In this document: positions 8,133 through 18,416 of the stretch, one piece after another
Numbering within the stretch: the stretch's first letter is position 1
Layout of the letters: every line of letters begins with the position of its first letter
Assembly (NCBI GenBank): GCA_036496605.1
Contig: DASXKV010000020.1
Span: 1 to 64,000, forward strand
Length of the DNA: 64,000 nt
Direction of reading: 5' to 3'
DNA from: Gemmatimonadaceae bacterium
GTDB taxonomy: Bacteria; Gemmatimonadota; Gemmatimonadetes; Gemmatimonadales; Gemmatimonadaceae
Notes under the pieces: generated by a model
Told to the model about the DNA's origin: nothing
Databases searched by the model: none
What the model saw: only the letters and a program-made list of their open reading frames with translations
Made by a program: the position numbers and the translations under genes

Positions 8133-8161
8133 AGATCCTTCGCGTCACTCAGGATAACAAG
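8133..8161. repeat. Fragment of the TCATCCTGAG...GAAGGATC intergenic repeat
   Basis: Read on the minus strand the piece runs TATCCTGAGTGACGCGAAGG, the core of a short palindromic sequence scattered between genes in many unrelated bacterial genomes. It lies between the convergent ends of the Trm112-like and fadD genes, where it could act as a weak bidirectional hairpin (ATCCT/AGGAT arms). Confidence 0.5.
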
Positions 8162-8166
8162 TGACC

Positions 8167-10005
8167 TCACACGCCGGCGGGCTCCCCTTCGTCGACGTAG
8201 AGCGCGTCGATGACCGACTTGTACGTCTGATCGATCACTCTCCGCTTCACCTTCAAGGTCGGCGTCAGCTCCCCGCGCTCGATCGAGAAATCATTCTCGA
8301 GTAGCGCGATCTTCTTCGGCATCTCGAAGCGCGCGAGTCCCTGCAGCTCTTCGCCAACTTCCTTCTCCATCTTCGCGTGCACCGTCGGCATCTGGAGTAA
8401 CTGTGCGCGGTCGGTCCAGATGATATTCCTGTAACGCGCCCATTTCTCGAGTTGCTCCCAGTTCGGAACGACGAGCAGCACCGGAAACCTGCGCTTGTCG
8501 CCGATCATCACGGCTTGCGACACGTACTTATTGGTCTTGACTTTATTCTCGATCGGTTGCGGCGCGATCTTTTTACCACCGGCCGTCGCGATGATGTCCT
8601 TCTTGCGATCCGTGATGCGGAGGAAGTCGTCTTCGAGCTCGCCGATATCGCCGGTGTGGAACCAGCCCTCGTCATCGATCGCTTCGCGCGTCGCGTCGGG
8701 CTTGTTGTAGTAACCCTTCATCACGTGCGGACCGCGCGTGCAGATCTCGCCGTCCCCGGCGATCATGACTTCGACGCCTGGAACTGGCTTGCCGACGGTG
8801 CCGATGCGGAACGCCGACGGCGTGTTCACCGCAATTACCGGCGACGTCTCGGTCAAGCCGTATCCCTCGAGAATCACGAGTCCTGCGGCATAGAAGAACT
8901 TGTTGATCTCGGGCGCGAGCGGCGCACCGCCCGACACGAAGTAGCGAAGCTGGCCGCCGGTTCGTGCCTTGAGCTTCGAGAAGACCAGTTTCTGCGCGAT
9001 CGAATACTGCATCGCCAGGAAACCGCCGGGCGAACGACCAGCGAGCTTCTCCGTCGCCCAACGTTCGGCGACGCCACGCGCCCAGAAAAAGATCCGCTTC
9101 TTGATCGCCCCGCCCGCAAGCGCGTTCTCGAGCACACGCGCATACATCTTCTCGTACAGGCGCGGGACGGATAGCACGAGGCTTGGCTTCACCGCCTGCA
9201 TGTCGATCGGCACCGTGTCGATCGACTCCGCATACGCGATCGACGCGCCGACGTGCAGCATCAGATAGTGCCCGGCCATTCGTTCGAAGATGTGCGACAG
9301 CGGCAGAAAGCTGAGGCAGCTGTCCTTGCCAGCGAAAGGTATTTGAACCGCGCTAGCCACAACGTTCGAGTAGATGTTGTCATGACTGAGCATGACGCCC
9401 TTCGGCTCACCCGTCGTCCCTGACGTGTAGATGATCGTCGCGACATCGTCCGGACGCACCATGTCGGCGCCGCTGCGGTACGCGGCGATCGACGCCGGCG
9501 ACTCCGCCGCCGTGCCTTTCGCCTCCAGCTCCGTCATCGTCAGGTCGACGCCGTCGTTGCGCGTTGCGCTGAAGCCGATCACCGTATGCAGCGCTGGACA
9601 CTCGCGACGGATCTGTCTGATCTTGTCGGCCTGGGCCGCCGTCGACACGAAGATCGCCGTGGCTCCGCAGTCGCGCAGGATGTACGCGACCTGGTCGGGC
9701 GGCAGATTCGGGTAGATCGGGACGTCCGTGAGCGCCGCGGTGAGGCACGCGTAATCGGCAATTGCCCACTCCGGGCGATTCTCGGAAAGGATCGCGACCC
9801 GCTCGCCCTGCTTGATGCCTAACGCGTGCAGGCCGAGTGCAGCGCGACGCACGCGTTCGGCGAGCGTGCGGTGCGAGATCGGCTGATATGTGCTGCCAAC
9901 TTTCACCTGCAGCGCGTCCGGCCGGTCGAACTTCCGCACGGCCTCGAAGAAGAGGTGGTTGAGCGTGCCTGGTGCCGAATTCCGCGGGCCACCGCTAGCG
10001 ATCAT
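8167..10005 (-). CDS. fadD: Long-chain fatty acid-CoA ligase
   Basis: A 612-residue AMP-forming acyl-CoA synthetase. The adenylate-forming signature YTSGTTGEPKGVM lies at about residues 192-204, YGLTETSP and FHTGDIGELEDDFLRITDRKKD are the A5-A8 motifs, and the C-terminal lysine is in LTPTLKVKRR. It activates long-chain fatty acids to acyl-CoA at the inner membrane for beta-oxidation or lipid synthesis. The start at 10005 is preferred over 10077 because GGAGG lies 5 nt upstream. It is a single-gene unit; an enoyl-CoA hydratase at 30675 could share the pathway. Confidence 0.93.
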   Translation of the reverse strand: MIASGGPRNSAPGTLNHLFFEAVRKFDRPDALQVKVGSTYQPISHRTLAERVRRAALGLHALGIKQGERVAILSENRPEWAIADYACLTAALTDVPIYPNLPPDQVAYILRDCGATAIFVSTAAQADKIRQIRRECPALHTVIGFSATRNDGVDLTMTELEAKGTAAESPASIAAYRSGADMVRPDDVATIIYTSGTTGEPKGVMLSHDNIYSNVVASAVQIPFAGKDSCLSFLPLSHIFERMAGHYLMLHVGASIAYAESIDTVPIDMQAVKPSLVLSVPRLYEKMYARVLENALAGGAIKKRIFFWARGVAERWATEKLAGRSPGGFLAMQYSIAQKLVFSKLKARTGGQLRYFVSGGAPLAPEINKFFYAAGLVILEGYGLTETSPVIAVNTPSAFRIGTVGKPVPGVEVMIAGDGEICTRGPHVMKGYYNKPDATREAIDDEGWFHTGDIGELEDDFLRITDRKKDIIATAGGKKIAPQPIENKVKTNKYVSQAVMIGDKRRFPVLLVVPNWEQLEKWARYRNIIWTDRAQLLQMPTVHAKMEKEVGEELQGLARFEMPKKIALLENDFSIERGELTPTLKVKRRVIDQTYKSVIDALYVDEGEPAGV

Positions 10006-10103
10006 CGAAACCTCCGTTGTCGTCTTCGCTCGGTATGAAGAGCGCTGCTGCTGACAACTACTAGCCCGCGAATGCAACTACGGGTATGCGACAACTGACG
10101 TAG

Positions 10104-10931
10104 CTACGGATTCGGATTCAACTTGATGGGTATGACGAATGTGTCGTCTTGGGTAATCTGCAGCGGTTGCCCCTGATATTGGACCCGGACGACGACAACA
10201 GCCGAGTCGGTTGTCTGTCCCAGAAAGAGATTCGCATCGATGGCTGACTGCCTGAGTCGCAGTTGAAGCGAGGCTTGCCCAGCCGCGTTCGTCACGGCGA
10301 CGGTGCTGTCCGCGCCACTCCCTCGGAGCTTGAGGGTTGGACCAGTCGCGCCAGACTTCGTCGGAGGCATGTAGGCGATTCGATATGAGACGACGTACTT
10401 CTGAACCACGGTGTCGGACGCAAGTATCGTAACCGTCAGTGGTGGAGAGAGTAGCGTAGACGAAAGCGTGTCGGTCGATGGCGTAAAGAGAAAAGTGGTA
10501 TCCGGCCCTCTTGTTGCCCCGACAGGGATTGGCACGACCGGCAGTGACATTGTCGGCGTTTGGACGAAGGCACCGACGCCATTTGCTTGACGTACTGTTG
10601 CCACGACGGCCGCCGCCGGTGATAGCGAGATGCCATGCGCAACGCCCGTCGCGCTGTCCACGGTGAGACCACCTGTCGAATCCACGGCGTAGAACCTCAC
10701 AATCACGTCTTCCGGCAGTAGTGAGTCGCCGTTCGTTGCGAAGACTGTCACGTGCAGTGGCGTCGGACTCCCGCCCGTATCTCGCGACACGTCATTGACG
10801 ACAACCGACGGCGACGGCAGGATGACCGGCGTGATCGAGCCGATCTTCGGCACGTTCGACGTGATGTCGAGGCACGCAGCGGCGATCCAGAGCGCGACGA
10901 GCGCGGTGAGTCCCCCAGCGCGTCGCATCAC
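10104..10931 (-). CDS. Lipoprotein with Ig-like beta domains
   Basis: A 275-residue protein with lipobox WIAAAC (cysteine at residue 20) and a mature part rich in Thr, Val and Ser. It contains two repeats of the bacterial Ig-like type, with the SxxVVVNDVSRDTGGSP and NAAGQASLQLRLRQS blocks near each end. It should sit on the cell surface or periplasmic face. Its start overlaps the stop of the ParA gene by ATGA (10928-10931), so it is the third gene of the TPR-ParA-lipoprotein operon. Function unknown. Confidence 0.75.
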   Translation of the reverse strand: MMRRAGGLTALVALWIAAACLDITSNVPKIGSITPVILPSPSVVVNDVSRDTGGSPTPLHVTVFATNGDSLLPEDVIVRFYAVDSTGGLTVDSATGVAHGISLSPAAAVVATVRQANGVGAFVQTPTMSLPVVPIPVGATRGPDTTFLFTPSTDTLSSTLLSPPLTVTILASDTVVQKYVVSYRIAYMPPTKSGATGPTLKLRGSGADSTVAVTNAAGQASLQLRLRQSAIDANLFLGQTTDSAVVVVRVQYQGQPLQITQDDTFVIPIKLNPNP

Positions 10932-11692
10932 TGCAGCCGCGGTGCCAACTGGTCGGCGAGCGTCGTGTACGCGCGGGACGCCGGGTCGTTAGGTGCGCGC
11001 AGCACCACCGGCTGGCCAGCGGCCACCGCATCCACGGAAGCGATCGTCCTTGGCACCGCCACGTCGAAGACGAGCTGTGGGAGCTGCGCGCGCACGTGCG
11101 CCGCGACGCGCTCCGACACGGCATTGCCCGGCTCGTACATCGTGAGCAGGATTCCGTCGAAGGTGAGCTGCTGGTTCTGACTGACCACGCCGCGAATACC
11201 GCGCAGAATCTGCGCCGTCGTCTGCACCGCTGCCGGCTCGCACTGCAGCGGCACGAGGACGTGATCGCTGTTGGTCAGCACCCGCTGCACGATCGGTCCG
11301 AGTCCCGGCGGCGTGTCGATCACGACGACGTAGCCGCGCTCCCGGGCACGCGTCAGCAATTCCTCGAAGCGAGCGGAGCTTGCAAAGCGGACGTGATAAT
11401 CCTCATGTGTCCCACCGTCCGCGATCGTGCCCGCCAGCGCCACCCGCAACCACGGCAGCGCCGTCGCGCGGATGATCTCCTGCATCTCGATCTGGCCGTT
11501 GAGATAATCCGAAACTCCCATTCGATAATGCGGCGCGAGCATTCCGAGCCCGTATCGCACGGATCCCTGTGGGTCCACGTCGACGAGCAGCGTCTTCACG
11601 CCGCGGCGAGCCATCGCGACGGCGAGATTGATTGCCGTCGTCGTTTTCCCCACGCCCCCCTTTTGGCTGACAATCGCGAGCACGCGCCCCAC
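10928..11692 (-). CDS. Orphan ParA/MinD-family ATPase
   Basis: A 254-residue deviant Walker-A ATPase: KGGVGKTT at residues 11-18, VDVDPQGS (switch I/A' motif) near 38 and VVIDTPPGLG as Walker B near 122. Family members move or position plasmids, chromosome regions or protein clusters by ATP-driven binding to DNA or membrane. No parB follows; instead it is flanked by a TPR gene (1 bp gap) and a lipoprotein gene (ATGA overlap). That arrangement argues for positioning of an envelope or protein complex rather than DNA segregation, which is inference. Confidence 0.88.
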   Translation of the reverse strand: MGRVLAIVSQKGGVGKTTTAINLAVAMARRGVKTLLVDVDPQGSVRYGLGMLAPHYRMGVSDYLNGQIEMQEIIRATALPWLRVALAGTIADGGTHEDYHVRFASSARFEELLTRARERGYVVVIDTPPGLGPIVQRVLTNSDHVLVPLQCEPAAVQTTAQILRGIRGVVSQNQQLTFDGILLTMYEPGNAVSERVAAHVRAQLPQLVFDVAVPRTIASVDAVAAGQPVVLRAPNDPASRAYTTLADQLAPRLQ

Positions 11693-11693
11693 G

Positions 11694-12149
11694 TTACGGC
11701 TTTGGTTCCTCCGAGATGGTATCGACGCCGGAGCGCAGTTCCTCCAGCGTCATTTCTGCGTGCCGCACCCAGCGCTCCGCCTCCGGACTCGAAGGCGGTT
11801 TCGCCAGAAATGCTTGCAGGTGCTTCTCCGCCGAAGCGCGGTCGTTGCGCTTGAGGAGGAGGAACGCGAGCCCGTAGTGCGAACCCGACAACTGCGGCGC
11901 GATCTCCAACGAACGACGATAACACCGGATCGCGTCATCCAAGCGACCGGTCTTGGAAAAAGCGATTGCCATGTTCTGCAGTATCTTCGGATCATTCGGC
12001 CGATCGCGTAGCGCCAAACGATACGACGTCAGTGCGGCGTCAAAGTCACCCTGCCGCTCCAGTGCGAGCGCCTCGCTCAGATAATCGAGGCGTTGCGGCT
12101 TCATGCCGCCTTGCGACTTACCGCCGACTAAGCGGCTCCACCAGGACAT
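11694..12149 (-). CDS. TPR protein, first gene of the ParA operon
   Basis: A 151-residue cytoplasmic protein with three tetratricopeptide repeats between about residues 23 and 125 (for example EALALERQGDFDAALTSYRL and MAIAFSKTGRLDDAIRCYRR). TPRs mediate protein-protein contacts. It is followed 1 bp later by the ParA gene, so it is probably its partner or adaptor. The first ten residues (MSWWSRLVGG) could be a membrane-touching amphipathic start. Divergent from the phosphoribosyltransferase gene across repeat element B. Confidence 0.8.
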   Translation of the reverse strand: MSWWSRLVGGKSQGGMKPQRLDYLSEALALERQGDFDAALTSYRLALRDRPNDPKILQNMAIAFSKTGRLDDAIRCYRRSLEIAPQLSGSHYGLAFLLLKRNDRASAEKHLQAFLAKPPSSPEAERWVRHAEMTLEELRSGVDTISEEPKP

Positions 12150-12254
12150 TGATTTGGACGGAAGGGCAGTGAAGCGGGTGTCGCTCAGGCGGGGCGCGAC
12201 GCGGCCCAGGCGGCAAAGCTATGCACGGATTGCGGTCAGGGCTAGCTTTGCCAC

Positions 12255-12328
12255 GGTGACTGGTGCTTGGTGGCTGCTCACTGGTCTAGGCACCCACCAC
12301 CACCAATCGGCAATCACTAACTACTACC
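12255..12328. repeat. Low-complexity inverted repeat B
   Basis: G/T-rich arm 12255-12285 (GGTGACTGGTGCTTGGTGG) faces a C/A-rich arm 12292-12328 (CACCCACCACCACCAATC and on), which ends on the base before the ATG of the phosphoribosyltransferase gene. No Shine-Dalgarno is left for that gene. The element lies between divergent genes. Confidence 0.65.
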
Positions 12329-12856
12329 ATGGCACCTCGCCGCACTTCCGTCGAACACTCCAAGGGCGTCTTCAACGTCGAGTGGCCGCTCTTTGGCGAG
12401 CTGTCGCGAGCGCTGGCCCTCAAAGTCTCGCGCGCCTACGATCCTGAAATCGTCATCGGCATCGCTACCGCCGGCGTCATTCCAGGCGCCGTGATCGCAG
12501 CGATCCTCGATCGTGAGTTTCATTCGATCGTCGTCAGCCGCCGTTATGGTGCCGACGCGCCACGCGACATACCTGCCGTGCTCGGCGGCGTCCCGTCGGC
12601 GGTTCGAAATCGACGTGTCCTCATCGTCGACGAGACGTGCGACAGCGGCGACACGATGCGTCTCGCGGTCAGCGCGCTCACCAGCGCTGGCGCCGCGGCC
12701 GTGCGCACCGCCGTCGGATTCAAGACCGGATCGTACGAGCCCGACTTTCATTCCATCGCGACGGAGAGCACGATCGTGCTGCCCTGGGATCGCGAGATCC
12801 TCATCGACGGCGAGTTGGTTACGAATCCACTCTACGCAGGCGTGCTCGGGACGTAG
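12329..12856 (+). CDS. Phosphoribosyltransferase-domain protein
   Basis: A 175-residue type I phosphoribosyltransferase fold. The PRPP-binding signature VLIVDETCDSGDTM lies at about residues 92-105 and the preceding GIATAGVIPGAVIA (45-58) forms the PPi loop. Length and layout fit the hypoxanthine/xanthine-guanine PRT or ComF-like groups, which move purine bases or unknown substrates onto PRPP; the specificity hood is not recognisable. The gene stands alone between two low-complexity inverted repeats (B and C). Confidence 0.8.
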   Translation: MAPRRTSVEHSKGVFNVEWPLFGELSRALALKVSRAYDPEIVIGIATAGVIPGAVIAAILDREFHSIVVSRRYGADAPRDIPAVLGGVPSAVRNRRVLIVDETCDSGDTMRLAVSALTSAGAAAVRTAVGFKTGSYEPDFHSIATESTIVLPWDREILIDGELVTNPLYAGVLGT

Positions 12857-12958
12857 TTGGTGGTTGGTGGTTGGTTATTCGTCGTTGGTGCAGAAGGAGC
12901 GCTCGCGAGCTTGGCTCGCAGCCAATCCGCCTGAGCAGCAACCCGCAACTAGCACCAG
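12854..12958. repeat. Low-complexity inverted repeat C
   Basis: The arm 12854-12890 begins with GTAGTTGGTGGTTGGTGGTT, a string of GG pairs able to form a two-tier G-quadruplex. The arm 12934-12958 (GCAGCAACCCGCAACTAGC) is its loose complement. A small GAGCTTGGCTC stem sits in the loop. It fills the gap between convergent genes, and the stop codon TAG of the phosphoribosyltransferase gene lies at its left edge. Confidence 0.65.
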
Positions 12959-12960
12959 CT

Positions 12961-13520
12961 CTATCCTGCGCTCGCGACAGCAGCATCGTACGCCATGCCA
13001 TTGCCCATAGCGTCGTAGACGTGCTGCATCACTTCGGCGCTCGCGATGAGAAAGCGGCAGCGCTGCGCACCCATCGACCGGCACTCGACCTCCATCACCG
13101 CCAGCGGGCTGCCCGCGAGACGGCCGAAGAAGTCGGCGAATAGCCCCGTCGTGAGATAGCAGCCAGGGAACTCGAGACCCGTCGACGCATCGGCCTCGGC
13201 CCAATCGCCGCTGTCGACCGTCGCGACCGAGTCGCCCACGGTGCCCAGCTCGAGCGAGCCCCAGCCGAGCTCTCCGAAAAATTGCGTTGCCCTCTGACCG
13301 AACCTGGTCGCGGGTTGTGCCTCGGGCGCACCATACCCGCCCGCTTTCAACCATTCCGTGAATGCGTCGAACAGCGTCGCGCCGCCGGCGTAACCGGCAT
13401 TCTGCAGATGCATCGCAGCTTGCGGCCCGTTTTCGCGGAGCAGGGAAGCACACAGTGCGACGAGCGTCTCGCGCGTCATTCCCACCATCGCATTTGCCGG
13501 CAGGTCGATCGAGTGCGCCA

Positions 13521-13521
<1 letters not shown>
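12961..13521 (-). CDS. V4R (4-vinyl reductase-type) domain protein
   Basis: A 186-residue protein whose C-terminal half carries the V4R domain: LEFPGCYLTTGLFADFFGRL and VECRSMGAQRCRFLI are the conserved blocks, with the usual Cys pair in the latter. V4R domains bind small hydrophobic ligands and occur in BchJ and in sensor or regulator proteins; enzymatic activity is not certain. It starts on the last base of the ligA stop codon (TGATG), so it is the fifth and last gene of a leftward operon with signalling genes. It may be the ligand-binding output or input of that unit, by inference. Confidence 0.75.
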
Positions 13522-15575
<2,054 letters not shown>

Positions 15576-16430
15576 CTAGCCCCGTGACTCTTCTTCGAGG
15601 ACCTGCATCGCGACCGACACCAGGCGGTCCAGCTCCTGATCGGAGGCCTTCGGTAAGAGCGTTTCCGCCCACATATGATCTTCCGTGGTTGCGTAACGAT
15701 CCAGGAGGCGCCGAACAAAACCGATCAGCGCGATGCGCTGCAGCTCGGACCGCCGCTGAACTTCGTTCGCTCCCTTCTGCGAGCGCATCAGGGTCTCGAA
15801 CCGATGCGCGTTGCGCAGCGCCTTCGCCGTGAGCGACGCGACAACCTGGCAGAAATGCACGTCTGCGTCGGAGAACGGCTCGGCGTCGCGCTCCGTGCGC
15901 AGAAAAATCGCTCCGATCACCGTGCCCTGCCATTGAATCGGCACGACGACGATCGATCGCACATTCCGTGTATCGAGCGCCGATTTGATCGAGCGCAGCA
16001 TCGGATCCGTCGTTGCATCCGGAATGAAGACGGTCTCCTTCGAGTCGAAGGCGCGCTTCAATTCCGGGTAGCGATTCAGATCGACGACCAGATTGCGAAT
16101 CGCCGGATCTTCGTAGCTCGCGACGAGCCGCACTTCGTCCTTCTCGCCGGCGAGAAAGATCGCGCAGCGGTCGAGCCCAAACGCATCGCCGAGTTTGCGA
16201 GCAATGCTCTGTAAAATGTCGACGAAGTGCAGTGATGAGGAGATTTCCTGCAGAATGTCGACGACTGCAACGAGATGATCGCGCTCGCGCTGGAGCTCGG
16301 CGACGCGGCTTCGCAGCCGCGCCACCTCGTCGTCATGGCCGAAGCTCGCCTCCGACGTCGGCGACCCCGGATTGCTCGCCGATGGGTCGTTCCCGGTCGT
16401 TGCTCCCCTCGTCGAGTTGCTCTGACTCAT
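15576..16430 (-). CDS. GAF-domain sensor protein
   Basis: Up to 284 residues: a disordered Ser/Asn-rich leader, a coiled coil (about 34-65), a GAF domain (about 65-205; LDRCAIFLAGEKDEVRLVAS, VVVPIQWQGTVIGAIFLRT) and a helical C-terminal tail with no enzymatic domain. GAF domains bind small ligands or mediate dimerisation. The ATG at 16430 gives a 98 bp overlap with the diguanylate cyclase gene; a GTG at 16325 would remove the overlap and start right at the coiled coil, but has no better ribosome binding site. Likely a sensory partner of that cyclase. Confidence 0.82.
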   Translation of the reverse strand: MSQSNSTRGATTGNDPSASNPGSPTSEASFGHDDEVARLRSRVAELQRERDHLVAVVDILQEISSSLHFVDILQSIARKLGDAFGLDRCAIFLAGEKDEVRLVASYEDPAIRNLVVDLNRYPELKRAFDSKETVFIPDATTDPMLRSIKSALDTRNVRSIVVVPIQWQGTVIGAIFLRTERDAEPFSDADVHFCQVVASLTAKALRNAHRFETLMRSQKGANEVQRRSELQRIALIGFVRRLLDRYATTEDHMWAETLLPKASDQELDRLVSVAMQVLEEESRG

Positions 16431-17412
16431 GTTCGGCGGTGTGCGCGTTGAAAGCGTCGCTGTCGAAACGGATCACGCGATTCCGACCCGTCTCTTTAGC
16501 AACGTAGAGCGCGTCGTCCGCCGCGCGAACCAGTGCATCGCAACTCGCAATGCGGGGATGGGGCCATCCGGCGACGCCGAAGCTTACCGAGCGCTTGATC
16601 GTGCCGCCGTCGAAGGTGAATGTACGCGACTCGACCTCTTTGCGCACCCGCTCCGCGAACGTTACCGCCGCGTCGAGCACTGTTCCCGGCAACAGGAGCA
16701 TGAACTCCTCGCCGCCGTACCGCCCGACGCGGTCGACTTTTTCGCGTGCTTCGTTCTTCAGAATGCGCGCGAACTGCTTGAGCACCGCGTCTCCCGCCTG
16801 GTGGCCGTACGTGTCGTTCACAGCCTTGAATCGGTCGAGATCGCACATGACGCACGACAGCGGCTCGGAGAGTCGCTTCGCATGCGCGAACATCGCGTCG
16901 AGTTGTTGCTCGAGATGTCGGCGATTGTCGAGTCCCGTCAGTCCGTCGGTCTGCGACATGTAGCGCAGCCGCTCATTCGCCTCGAGGAGCTGCCGCTCTC
17001 GCTCCTCGAGCTCTTCCTGCAGACGCTTGATGCGTAGCATCGAACGCAGCCGAGCCTTGAGCTCCGGAAATTCGATCGGCTTCGTTATGTAATCGTCAGC
17101 GCCCGCCTCGAGTCCTTCGACCTTGTCTTCGGTCGTATCGAGCGCCGTCTGCATGATGATTGGAATGAAGGGCAGGTTCGTGTTCGATTTCACGCGGCGC
17201 GCGACTTCCATTCCGTCGATGTGCGGCATCATGACGTCGAGGAGGATCAGATCGGGCGGTTCGGCCTCGACCTTCTCCAATGCCTGACCACCATCCATGG
17301 CCGACTCGGTCGTGTAACCCCACGACTCCAGTCGCGCGCGCAACAACTCGATGTTGTCCTCGTGATCGTCGACGATCAGGATGCGCGCCGGTGATTCCAG
17401 CTCATCTGCCAT
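16333..17412 (-). CDS. Response regulator diguanylate cyclase (REC-GGDEF, PleD-like)
   Basis: About 359 residues: REC domain (7-125) with phospho-acceptor Asp59 in LILLDVMMP, a coiled linker (about 130-165), and a GGDEF domain with active-site GGEEF at about residue 231. It makes cyclic di-GMP from two GTP when phosphorylated. The product-inhibition RxxD site is degenerate (EKVD just before the active-site loop), so feedback may be weak. A 35-residue acidic tail follows the domain. The start at 17412 overlaps the CheY-like gene stop by 11 bp; the longer in-frame extension lacks coding character. Confidence 0.9.
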   Translation of the reverse strand: MADELESPARILIVDDHEDNIELLRARLESWGYTTESAMDGGQALEKVEAEPPDLILLDVMMPHIDGMEVARRVKSNTNLPFIPIIMQTALDTTEDKVEGLEAGADDYITKPIEFPELKARLRSMLRIKRLQEELEERERQLLEANERLRYMSQTDGLTGLDNRRHLEQQLDAMFAHAKRLSEPLSCVMCDLDRFKAVNDTYGHQAGDAVLKQFARILKNEAREKVDRVGRYGGEEFMLLLPGTVLDAAVTFAERVRKEVESRTFTFDGGTIKRSVSFGVAGWPHPRIASCDALVRAADDALYVAKETGRNRVIRFDSDAFNAHTAEHESEQLDEGSNDRERPIGEQSGVADVGGELRP

Positions 17413-17791
17413 TGTCCTTCCCGAGGAATCGCTGCACCTCGGCGACCACGGCGCGTGGCTCGCACGGCTTTGCCAGATATCCATCACATCCGACTTCCAT
17501 CGCCTTCTCGCGATCCGATGCGAGCGCATGCGCCGTGAGGGCGATGATCGGAATCTGCCGAGTCTCCGGATCGTGCTTCAGCACTTGCGTCGCTTCCCAT
17601 CCGTCGATGATGGGAATCGAAATGTCCATGAGAATCAGGTCCGGCTTTTCCGACCGCGCCTTTGCGATGCCTTCCTCGCCATTGAGTGCCTCGGTTACGG
17701 AGTAGCCGAAGTGACGCAGGATCGTGGAATAGACGATGCGGTTGTCTTCGTTGTCTTCAACCAGCAGTACCGTCTTGCCGTTCGTGGACAT
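17402..17791 (-). CDS. Single-domain response regulator (CheY-like)
   Basis: A 129-residue receiver domain: acidic pocket VEDNEDN, acceptor Asp56 in LILMDISIP, the switch Thr in PIIALTAHA and the conserved Lys in GYLAKPCEP. It is phosphorylated by a histidine kinase not present in the window and passes the signal on without an output domain. It is the first gene of the CheY / cyclase / GAF / ligA / V4R leftward operon and overlaps the cyclase gene by 11 bp. ATG at 17791 is preferred to 17803 because it directly precedes the receiver fold. Confidence 0.88.
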   Translation of the reverse strand: MSTNGKTVLLVEDNEDNRIVYSTILRHFGYSVTEALNGEEGIAKARSEKPDLILMDISIPIIDGWEATQVLKHDPETRQIPIIALTAHALASDREKAMEVGCDGYLAKPCEPRAVVAEVQRFLGKDNGR

Positions 17792-17942
17792 GAGTCTTCT
17801 CACACGCCGGCTCTGGCCAGCGCGATGGGGTGGGATCAGAGTGGCGTGCGGCGGTGTGTGATGGATGCCCTAGACCGGTGAATACCGGAAATCTGTTGTC
17901 TTGCTCGCAAGTTTCTTACCACACAACAGGAGGTTCGACTCG

Positions 17943-18416
17943 ATGTCTTATGCCGGGAAGGATTCTCGCTCCAGACGTACCGCGTCAAGCGCGACGATCG
18001 ATTCGCCAGTGGCGACGCGGGCGCGGCGCGGAGCGGGCGCCCGCCTCCTCGAGCGCGAGCTTCCGATTAGATCCCGCGGCGCGGCTCGACCGTACCCGGA
18101 GCAGTCCGGCGAGGACGGAGAGCTCGACTGGCAGCACATAGCGATCTTCGCCGCCGGCGCGCTCCTGGGCGCGGCCGTTGGCGCCGGTGCGGCGCTCTTG
18201 TTTGCGCCGCAAAGTGGCGCCGACGCGCGGCACAATCTGGCGCGGCGCGGTCGTCATCTGCGCGCGCGCACCGCCACGGCGTGGGACGACTTGCGACACG
18301 AGCTTCGTTATGCGGCACGCACCGGCCGGCGCAGGCTGGCTCGCAAGTTCAGCGGCACCTTCCGCCATCACGATGAGCGGCGCGAGCGGCACAACGGCGA
18401 CCTCGCCGATGATTAG
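17943..18416 (+). CDS. YtxH-like small membrane protein
   Basis: A 157-residue basic protein with one glycine/alanine-rich membrane helix of the YtxH type (IAIFAAGALLGAAVGAGAAL followed by LFAPQSGADAR), an arginine-rich N-terminal region and a helical, basic C terminus that may bind nucleic acid or acidic lipid. YtxH-like proteins are general-stress membrane proteins of unknown mechanism. AGGAGG lies 9 nt before the ATG at 17943, fixing the start. It ends convergently with the TPR gene, the stops sharing TTAG. Confidence 0.72.
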   Translation: MSYAGKDSRSRRTASSATIDSPVATRARRGAGARLLERELPIRSRGAARPYPEQSGEDGELDWQHIAIFAAGALLGAAVGAGAALLFAPQSGADARHNLARRGRHLRARTATAWDDLRHELRYAARTGRRRLARKFSGTFRHHDERRERHNGDLADD

